The notes under the pieces were generated by a model. It was given only the letters and a program-made list of their open reading frames with translations, was not told where the DNA came from and ran no database searches. Below, in pieces: positions 6,820-11,605 of a stretch of 11,605 nt of DNA. A program made the position numbers and the translations under genes. This DNA is from DATHYU01 sp033722675 (GTDB lineage: Bacteria; Actinomycetota; Acidimicrobiia; Spongiisociales; UBA11373), in the NCBI GenBank assembly GCA_033722675.1, contig JAWVYO010000075.1, positions 1 to 11,605 of the forward strand. The letters are read 5' to 3'. Position 1 is the first letter of the stretch. The number at the start of each line of letters is the position of its first letter.

Positions 6820-6846
6820 CGACCGAGAGCGACCCGCGGAGGACCC

Positions 6847-7416
6847 ATGGCCGAGACCTCGACGATGCTGCCCCTGGGCACGAAGGCACCCGACTTCTCG
6901 CTGCCCGACACGATCTCGGGACGGACGATCTCGCTGTCGGACTTCGAGGGCGTCGGCGCGCTGCTCGTCATGTTCATCTGCGAGCACTGCCCCTACGTGA
7001 AGCACATCCGGCAGGGACTCGTGGACCTGGGCGAGGACTACGACGACGAGGACATCGGCATCGTCGCGATCTCCTCGAACGACGTCGACCAGTACCCCGA
7101 CGACGCGCCGGAGAAGATGGCCGAGGGTGCCCGGGCCGACGGCTTCGTCTTCCCCTACCTCTACGACGAGAGCCAGCAGGTCGCGAAGGCCTACACGGCG
7201 GCCTGCACCCCCGACTTCTTCCTCTTCGACGCCGACCGTGCGCTCGTCTACCGGGGCCGGTTCGACGAGAGCCGCCCGAACTCGGACACGCCGGTGACGG
7301 GCGCCGACCTTCGCGCCGCCATCGACGCCGTGCTGGCGGGAGACGATCCCGGCGATCCCCAGTACCCGTCGATGGGCTGCGGCATCAAGTGGAAGCCGGG
7401 GAACGAACCCTCCTAG
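6847..7416 (+). CDS. Peroxiredoxin-like thioredoxin-fold protein (PRX_like1 / AhpC-TSA type)
   Basis: 189 residues, no signal peptide, so probably cytosolic. It begins like AhpC/TSA proteins (LGTKAPDFSLPDTISGRTISLSDF within residues 10-33). The redox site is CEHCPYVK (C45, C48) after the strand LLVMFI, a CXXC in the peroxiredoxin position. CTPDFFLFD follows, with C120 before the likely cis-proline P122, and a C-terminal GCGIKWK with C178. This set (CxHCPYV, CTPDFF, GC.IKWK) is typical of the PRX_like1 thioredoxin family, whose role is not well defined; thiol-disulfide exchange or peroxide reduction is likely. The start is set by GGAGGA 4 nt upstream. A GC hairpin follows the stop directly. 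It has its own promoter-like element and no functional link to the liv genes downstream is evident. Confidence 0.9.
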   Translation: MAETSTMLPLGTKAPDFSLPDTISGRTISLSDFEGVGALLVMFICEHCPYVKHIRQGLVDLGEDYDDEDIGIVAISSNDVDQYPDDAPEKMAEGARADGFVFPYLYDESQQVAKAYTAACTPDFFLFDADRALVYRGRFDESRPNSDTPVTGADLRAAIDAVLAGDDPGDPQYPSMGCGIKWKPGNEPS

Positions 7417-7437
7417 GACCCCCGGCGCGGCCGGGTC
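7417..7437 (+). terminator. GC hairpin after the peroxiredoxin-like gene
   Basis: CCCGGC (7421-7426), loop GCG, GCCGGG (7430-7435) form a 6-bp stem beginning 4 nt after the stop; GA/TC can extend it with a 2-nt bulge. There is no T-tract. It ends just before the TAGACT element of livH, so it could separate the two units. Possible terminator, weak evidence. Confidence 0.4.
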
Positions 7438-7438
7438 G

Positions 7439-7444
7439 TAGACT
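7439..7444 (+). promoter_or_regulatory. -10-like element TAGACT before the liv operon
   Basis: TAGACT is followed by 9 nt (CCGGCCCCG) and then the GTG at 7454. No ribosome binding site is present, so the operon message is probably leaderless or nearly so, like those proposed at 569, 5000 and 5907. No -35 consensus. Confidence 0.45.
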
Positions 7445-7453
7445 CCGGCCCCG

Positions 7454-8743
7454 GTGCGAACCCGACGACGCCTCCTGACCCTGCTGGCGATCGCCGCCCT
7501 GACGGTGATCGCATCGCCGCTCGCCGCCGTGGCCCAGCCCGACGAGACGACGATGAACGGGCGTCTCCAGCAGATCGACGGGGACGAGCGGACCCCCGTC
7601 GAAGGCGTCCGGATCGAGGTCCGCCTCGATGGCGAGATCGTCGGCGACGCCGTGTCCGACGCCGGAGGGGAATGGACCGTCCCCCTGCCGGGCGGCGGGG
7701 TGTACGAGGTGGAACTCGACACGTCGACGCTCCCCGAGGGCGTCGCCCTCACCGACCCCGAGCGCCAGGTCCTGCCCGAGGTGACCGTGCGCGACGGTCA
7801 GAGCAAGTTCGTCAACTTCGGGCTCGGACCAGGACTCGTCGCCCGCTCCTCCACGCTCGACCGAGTCGGCGACCTCTTCGTCCTCGGGCTCAAGCTCGGT
7901 GCCATCATCGCCCTGTCGGCGATCGGCCTCTCGCTCATCTTCGGCGTCACCGGCCTCGTGAACTTCGCCCACGGCGACCTCGTGACGATGGGCGCCGCGG
8001 TCGCCTTCTGGTTCAACGCCGTCGACGGCGGCCCCGGCATGCAGATCCTCCTCGCATCGATCCCAGCGATCCTCATCGTCGCCGGATTCGGCGCGGCACA
8101 GGAGCAGTGGCTCTGGAAACCGCTGCGACGACGCAGCACCGGGGTCATCGCCCTCATCGTCGTGTCGATCGGCCTGTCCTTCGCCATCCGCTACATCATC
8201 CTCGTGATGCTGACCGGCCAGCCCCGCCCCTACCTCGACTACGTCGTGCAGGACGAGGTCTCGTTCATCGGCCTCGAGACGGTCCCCAAGAACATCTGGA
8301 TCATCCTCGTGTCCGCCGTCGTACTCGCGGGCGTCGGCCTGTTCCTCCAGCGCACGAAACTCGGCACCGCGATGCGGGCGGTGTCCGACAACTCCGACCT
8401 CGCCGAGTCGTCGGGCATCGACGTCGACCGGGTGATCATGTTCACCTGGGTCACGGGCGCCGGACTGGCGGCGATGGGCGGCATCATGCTCGGCATCTCC
8501 GAGCAGGTGCAGTGGGACATGGGATTCAAGCTGCTGTTGCTCATCTTCTCGGCGGTCATCCTCGGCGGGCTGGGGACCGCCTTCGGGGCGATGATCGGAG
8601 GCTTCGCCATCGGGATCTCGGTCGAGATGAGCACACTCGTGGTGCCGAACGAACTGAAGACGGCCGTCGCCCTGGCGATCCTCGTGGTGATGCTCCTCGT
8701 GCGTCCCCAGGGGTTGCTGGGCAGGAAGGAGCGGGTGGGCTGA
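7454..8743 (+). CDS. livH: LivH-type ABC permease with N-terminal signal peptide and beta-sandwich domain
   Basis: 429 residues, about 130 longer than usual LivH. Residues 1-27 form a signal peptide with an Arg-rich start (RTRRRLLTLL) and a possible cut after AAVA. Residues about 32-127 look like a Cna-B/SdrD-B or carboxypeptidase-regulatory beta-sandwich (NGRLQ, PVEGVRIEV, DAGGEWTVPLPGGGVYEVEL, KFVNFGLGPG). The permease core runs from about 140: GAIIALSAIGLSLIFGV, the family hallmark GLVNFAHGDLVTMG (167-180), and a cytoplasmic coupling-loop region near AMRAVSDNSDLAESSGI (306-322); it ends VRPQGLLG. It forms the transmembrane pore with LivM for branched-chain amino acids or a related substrate. 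GTG 7454 is the only start that includes the signal. The stop overlaps the livM ATG by 1 nt. Confidence 0.92.
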   Translation: MRTRRRLLTLLAIAALTVIASPLAAVAQPDETTMNGRLQQIDGDERTPVEGVRIEVRLDGEIVGDAVSDAGGEWTVPLPGGGVYEVELDTSTLPEGVALTDPERQVLPEVTVRDGQSKFVNFGLGPGLVARSSTLDRVGDLFVLGLKLGAIIALSAIGLSLIFGVTGLVNFAHGDLVTMGAAVAFWFNAVDGGPGMQILLASIPAILIVAGFGAAQEQWLWKPLRRRSTGVIALIVVSIGLSFAIRYIILVMLTGQPRPYLDYVVQDEVSFIGLETVPKNIWIILVSAVVLAGVGLFLQRTKLGTAMRAVSDNSDLAESSGIDVDRVIMFTWVTGAGLAAMGGIMLGISEQVQWDMGFKLLLLIFSAVILGGLGTAFGAMIGGFAIGISVEMSTLVVPNELKTAVALAILVVMLLVRPQGLLGRKERVG

Positions 8744-9729
8744 TGGACCTCGGCAAGATGCTCATCGACGCCGGCCGGGCAGCCCTCGGCGTGCCCGCCG
8801 CCACCTACGCCCTGTCGGCGATAGGGCTCAACCTCCAGTTCGGCTACACCGGCCTCCTCAACTTCGGCCACGTGGCCTCGATGCTGGTGGGCGCCTACGG
8901 CGTGGCGATCACGGTCGACCTCGGAGGCTCGCTGTGGCTGGGGGTGCTCGTCGGCATCCTCCTGTCCCTCGTGCTCGCCCTCCTCCTCGGGGTCCCCACC
9001 CTCCGGCTGCGCGCCGACTACCTCGCCATCGTCACCATCGCCGCCGCAGAGATCCTCCGGCTCCTCGTCCGGTCCTCCTGGGCGAACCCGCTGACGAAGT
9101 CCGTGTTCGGGATCCAGAACTTCGCCGACTCCTTCTACGACCTCAACCCCTACCCCGACGGCGCGTTCGGGATCGGCAGTTTCCGCTTCACCGACGACCG
9201 GTTCTGGGTGATGACCGTCGCCTGGGGCCTCGTGCTGCTGTCGACCTTCCTCGTGTGGAGGCTCACGACCAGCCCCTGGGGGCGGGTGATCAAGGCCATC
9301 CGTGAGGACGAGGACGCCGCCCGATCCCTCGGCAAGAACGTGTTCGGCTACAAGCTCCAATCCCTCATGGTCGGCGGCGCCATCGGGGCACTCGCCGGCA
9401 TGGTCCTCGCCATCGACCAGCAGAACGTCACACCGGACACGTATCAGCCGCTCCTGACCTTCTACGCCTTCACGATCGTGATCCTCGGCGGGGCGGGGAC
9501 CCTGTGGGGGCCGATCATCGGATCGGTGATCTTCTGGTTCCTGTTCGAGTTCATGAACGCCTTCATGACCGGCGCCCTCGACCAGGGGTGGTTCGGCTCG
9601 GTACTGAACAGCGCCGACATCGGCCCGATCCGCTTCGCCCTGCTCGGCGCCGGGTTGATGGCGCTCATGATCTTCCGACCCCAGGGCATCTTCGGATCGC
9701 GCGAGGAGATGATCATCGATGCCGGCTGA
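8743..9729 (+). CDS. livM: LivM-type branched-chain amino acid ABC permease
   Basis: 328 residues, a multi-pass membrane permease partnering LivH. Seen: YALSAIGLNLQFGYTGLLNF (26-45), the LivM hallmark; FGHVASMLVGAYG next; LRLRADYLAIVTIAAAEILR (about 86-105); the cytoplasmic coupling segment SPWGRVIKAIREDEDAARSLGKN (about 178-201); ILGGAGTLWGPIIGS (about 246-260); and the C-terminal IFRPQGIFGSREE. The ATG at 8743 shares its A with the livH stop (TGATG), so translation is coupled. The frame is open further upstream, but that stretch lies over livH and is Arg/Pro/His-rich nonsense. Its last 11 nt overlap livG. Function as part of a branched-chain amino acid or related importer follows from the family and the operon; the substrate is not visible in the sequence. 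Confidence 0.95.
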   Translation: MDLGKMLIDAGRAALGVPAATYALSAIGLNLQFGYTGLLNFGHVASMLVGAYGVAITVDLGGSLWLGVLVGILLSLVLALLLGVPTLRLRADYLAIVTIAAAEILRLLVRSSWANPLTKSVFGIQNFADSFYDLNPYPDGAFGIGSFRFTDDRFWVMTVAWGLVLLSTFLVWRLTTSPWGRVIKAIREDEDAARSLGKNVFGYKLQSLMVGGAIGALAGMVLAIDQQNVTPDTYQPLLTFYAFTIVILGGAGTLWGPIIGSVIFWFLFEFMNAFMTGALDQGWFGSVLNSADIGPIRFALLGAGLMALMIFRPQGIFGSREEMIIDAG

Positions 9730-10549
9730 GTCCCGCGACCTGTCGGCCGTCGCCGCCGAGCCCGGCTCCCCCAAGCCCGACCCGATCCTCGTGGTCGACG
9801 GGCTGCAACGCTCCTTCGGCGGCCTGAAGGCGGTCGACGTCGACCACCTCGAGATCCAGCGTGGCACGATCACCTCGATGATCGGCCCCAACGGGGCCGG
9901 CAAGACGACACTGTTCAACCTGCTGACCGGCTTCGACCGGCCTCAGGAGGGCCACTGGCATCTCAACGGCGGCGCCCTCGTGGGCATCCCCGCCTTCCGC
10001 GTGGCCCGCAAGGGGATGGTGCGCACCTTCCAGCTCACGAAGTCGCTCGCCCGCCTCACCGTGCTCGAGAACATGCTCGTCGCAGCACGCGATCAGGTGG
10101 GCGAGTCGTTCTGGGGGTCGCTCTTCGGGCGCTGGAAGGAGATCGAGGAGCGCAACCGGGAACGGGCGATGGACACGCTCGAACGCTTCGGGATGGCCCA
10201 CATGGCCGGCGAGTACGCCGGCAGCCTCTCGGGCGGCCAGCGCAAGCTGCTCGAGATGGCGAGGGCCCTGCTCGTCGAACCGGAACTCGTGATGCTCGAC
10301 GAGCCCACGGCCGGAGTGAACCCGGCCCTCACCCAGTCCCTCCTCGGCCACATCCAAGGTCTTCGCGACGACGGCCTCAGCGTCGTGTTCATCGAGCACG
10401 ACATGGACGTCGTCCAGGAGATCTCCGACTGGGTGGTGTGCCTCGCCGAGGGCCGGGTCATCGCCGAAGGGCCCCCGGGCGCCGTCGCCCGGAACCCGAA
10501 GGTGATCGACGCCTACCTCGGCGGCCACCACGGGGAGATCGACGAATGA
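9719..10549 (+). CDS. livG: LivG-type ABC transporter ATPase
   Basis: 276 residues; one of two cytoplasmic ATPases powering the LivHM pore. Seen: an extra N-terminal ~20 residues before the domain, Walker A GPNGAGKT (56-63), Q-loop Q105 in VRTFQ, signature LSGGQ (170-174), Walker B VMLDEPTAG (191-199), H-loop H227 in IEHDMD, and the LivG-type C-terminus VIAEGPPGAVARNPKVIDAYLG. The longer Q-loop to signature spacing and VRTFQLTKSL are typical of LivG rather than LivF. The ATG at 9719 overlaps the livM stop by 11 nt; the ATG gives a plausible if long N-terminus. The stop overlaps the livF start as ATGA, so all four liv genes should be translationally coupled. Confidence 0.95.
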   Translation: MPAESRDLSAVAAEPGSPKPDPILVVDGLQRSFGGLKAVDVDHLEIQRGTITSMIGPNGAGKTTLFNLLTGFDRPQEGHWHLNGGALVGIPAFRVARKGMVRTFQLTKSLARLTVLENMLVAARDQVGESFWGSLFGRWKEIEERNRERAMDTLERFGMAHMAGEYAGSLSGGQRKLLEMARALLVEPELVMLDEPTAGVNPALTQSLLGHIQGLRDDGLSVVFIEHDMDVVQEISDWVVCLAEGRVIAEGPPGAVARNPKVIDAYLGGHHGEIDE

Positions 10550-11271
10550 CGCCGATCCTCACCGCCCGGGATCTCGTCGCCGGCTACCTGCCGGGCGTCG
10601 ACATCCTCCGGGGCGTGTCGCTCACGCTCGGCGACGGCGAGCTGGTGGGGATCATCGGCCCCAACGGAGCGGGCAAGTCCACCCTCGTCAAAGCGCTCTT
10701 CGGCCTCGTCGAGGTCCGCGACGGAACGGTCGAGTTGGCGGGAGAGGACATCACCTCGGAGCCGGCCCACGCCCTGGTCGCCGCGGGCGTCGGCTACGTG
10801 CCCCAGCGCGCCAACGTCTTCCCCTCGCTGACGGTGGAGGAGAACCTCCGCATGGGGCTCTACCTGCGACCCAAGCAGTGGGACGAGCGGTTCGGATTCG
10901 TCAGCGACCTCTTTCCCCTCCTCGCCGAGCGTCGCGACCAGCGCGCCGGAAACCTCTCGGGGGGCGAGCGCCAGATGCTCGCCATGGGCCGGGCCCTCAT
11001 GATGGATCCCCGCGTCCTCCTCCTCGACGAACCCTCGGCCGGCCTCTCTCCCGCCAACCAGGACATGGTCTTCGACCGGGTCCGCGACATCGCCGACACC
11101 GGCGTCTCGACGGTCATGGTCGAACAGAACGCCCGACGATGCCTCCTCATCTGCGACCGCGCCTACGTGCTCGATCAGGGCGGCAACGCCTACGAGGGCA
11201 CCGGCGACGAGCTCCTCCACGACCCGAAGGTCATCGAGCTGTATCTCGGCACCCTCGGCCGCACCGCCTGA
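10546..11271 (+). CDS. livF: LivF-type ABC transporter ATPase
   Basis: 241 residues, the usual LivF length (about 235). Seen: DLVAGYLPGVDILRGVSL at the N-terminus, Walker A GPNGAGKS (38-45), Q-loop Q87 in YVPQ, VFPSLTVEENL (91-101), signature LSGGE (137-141), and Walker B VLLLDEPSAGL (157-167). The H-loop position holds Q194 in MVEQN, which is the normal LivF variant, not a defect. The C-terminus is DPKVIELYLG. The ATG at 10546 overlaps the livG stop as ATGA; the frame is open upstream but only as an antisense-like Arg-rich stretch within livG. It pairs with LivG to drive the LivHM permease. It is the last gene of the operon; a GC hairpin follows 13 nt after its stop and no substrate-binding protein gene appears before the window ends. 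Confidence 0.95.
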   Translation: MTPILTARDLVAGYLPGVDILRGVSLTLGDGELVGIIGPNGAGKSTLVKALFGLVEVRDGTVELAGEDITSEPAHALVAAGVGYVPQRANVFPSLTVEENLRMGLYLRPKQWDERFGFVSDLFPLLAERRDQRAGNLSGGERQMLAMGRALMMDPRVLLLDEPSAGLSPANQDMVFDRVRDIADTGVSTVMVEQNARRCLLICDRAYVLDQGGNAYEGTGDELLHDPKVIELYLGTLGRTA

Positions 11272-11284
11272 CACCCGTCCACCC

Positions 11285-11300
11285 CGCCCCGCTCGGGGCG
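11285..11300 (+). terminator. GC hairpin after livF
   Basis: CGCCCC, loop GCTC, GGGGCG form a 6-bp perfect stem followed by TTCCCTTC, 13 nt after the livF stop. The T-tract is poor, but GC hairpins without one are common after actinobacterial operons. The 22-nt core 11283-11304 recurs with one mismatch at 11411 and 11494. Confidence 0.55.
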
Positions 11301-11316
11301 TTCCCTTCACATTCCC

Positions 11317-11362
11317 GGCCGGACTTCGCCGCCTCCTGCGGCGAACAGACGCCGGTCCGGCC
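11317..11362. repeat. Compound inverted repeat (two stacked 8-bp stems)
   Basis: The outer stem GGCCGGAC (11317-11324) pairs with GTCCGGCC (11355-11362). Directly inside it, TTCGCCGC (11325-11332) pairs with GCGGCGAA (11338-11345) around the loop CTCCT. Only a 9-nt bulge (11346-11354) interrupts the 3' side. All 16 pairs are perfect. It could be a second terminator, a structured RNA, or a mobile palindromic element. Confidence 0.65.
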
Positions 11363-11409
11363 TCGTCCGCAGCGAGGGGCCCCAACCCCACGGCGGCCGT
11401 GGCCATGCT

Positions 11410-11605
11410 GCCCGCTCCGCTCGGGGCGTTCCAGGCCACGCAGGCCGAGTCACTCCGGTCTGACGCGAGTGCTCGGTCCGTGGGGTGCTACTGCCCGCTC
11501 CGCTCGGGGCGTTCCAGGCCACGCAGGCCGAATCACTCCGGTCTGACGCGAGTGCTCGGTCCCTGGGGTGCTACCGCCCGCTCCGCTCGGGGCGCTCGGG
11601 GCCAC
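11410..11605. repeat. 83-bp tandem repeat array, at least 2.4 copies, cut by window end
   Basis: Units at 11410-11492 and 11493-11575 differ at only three positions (G/A at 11449/11532, G/C at 11480/11563, T/C at 11492/11575). A third unit starts at 11576 and its 30 visible bases show three mismatches. Each unit contains a GC hairpin (CGCTCC, GCTC loop, GGGGCG), GGCC-ACGCA-GGCC, and a longer stem in which CCGAG-T-CACTC pairs with GAGTG-CTCGG around an 11-nt loop (11445-11476 in the first unit). The array probably continues beyond the window. Confidence 0.85.

Larger units (their letters stand above)
11272..11605. other. Non-coding region with hairpins and tandem repeats downstream of livF
   Basis: 334 nt with no credible gene on either strand. 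The 83-nt repeat period is not a multiple of three and possible translations are Arg/Pro-rich and featureless. It holds a hairpin right after livF, a compound 16-bp hairpin, a small palindrome (CCACGG/CCGTGG, 11388-11402) and an 83-bp tandem array that reaches the window edge. Confidence 0.75.

Noticed and set aside
5908..7752. Minus-strand open frame extending the epoxide-hydrolase-like gene to about 900 residues
   Set aside because: It is antisense to the lipoprotein hydrolase, peroxiredoxin-like gene and livH start. The added part is Gly/Arg/Val-rich with no domain, while the hydrolase fold begins properly at 5907.
8239..9918. Long minus-strand open frame opposite livH and livM
   Set aside because: A stop-free antisense shadow in GC-rich DNA. 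The translation is Glu/Gly/His-rich with no motif, and the plus strand encodes well-conserved permeases.
11146..11160. Defective H-loop in LivF (Gln in place of His)
   Set aside because: MVEQN is the normal form of this position in LivF-type ATPases, so it is not a lesion.
11410..11605. CRISPR array
   Set aside because: The whole 83-nt unit repeats with only three differences; there are no short repeats separated by unique spacers, and no cas genes.
11272..11605. Insertion sequence or transposon end
   Set aside because: No transposase fragment and no target-site duplication could be seen. A small non-autonomous palindromic element remains possible but is not demonstrated.

Overview
The window is GC-rich (roughly 70% by eye) and densely coded. 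It looks like chromosomal DNA of an actinobacterium, most plausibly of the class Acidimicrobiia or a relative. This is inferred from the lysine/RNase J gene neighbourhood (rnj, dapA, dapB, M16 peptidase), a lipoprotein with a Thr/Pro-rich linker, and short TA(C/G)NNT promoter elements placed directly before starts. There is no phage, plasmid, transposase or CRISPR signal.

Left part, mostly minus strand (1-5907). Reading leftwards from 5907: an epoxide-hydrolase-like alpha/beta hydrolase, an M16 zinc peptidase, dapB (GTGA overlap with the peptidase), a frameshifted NIPSNAP-like gene that starts 2 nt after dapB, then dapA and the first 189 codons of RNase J. Between the NIPSNAP remnant and dapA sit two plus-strand genes: a CnoX/YbbN-type thioredoxin-TPR protein and a small four-cysteine DUF1289-like protein. 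DapA and DapB are consecutive enzymes of lysine/diaminopimelate synthesis. The familiar actinobacterial cluster is therefore present, but split by a redox/chaperone pair on the other strand.

Middle part, plus strand (5971-7416): a lipoprotein alpha/beta hydrolase, divergent from the epoxide-hydrolase-like gene, and a cytosolic peroxiredoxin-like thioredoxin-fold protein with its own promoter.

Right part, plus strand (7454-11271): a tightly overlapped branched-chain amino acid (or related substrate) ABC importer operon, livH-livM-livG-livF, with two permeases and two ATPases but no substrate-binding protein in view. The LivH-like permease is unusual: it begins with a signal peptide and a beta-sandwich (Cna-B/SdrD-B-like) domain of about 100 residues before the membrane core.

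Right edge (11272-11605): non-coding DNA with a hairpin just after livF, a compound 16-bp hairpin, and an 83-bp tandem repeat (two full copies and a third cut by the window end). Each repeat unit carries hairpin-forming segments, and the first hairpin core also occurs once outside the array. This array, the LivH fusion and the three-frame NIPSNAP remnant are the most unusual items. No complete new system is evident.
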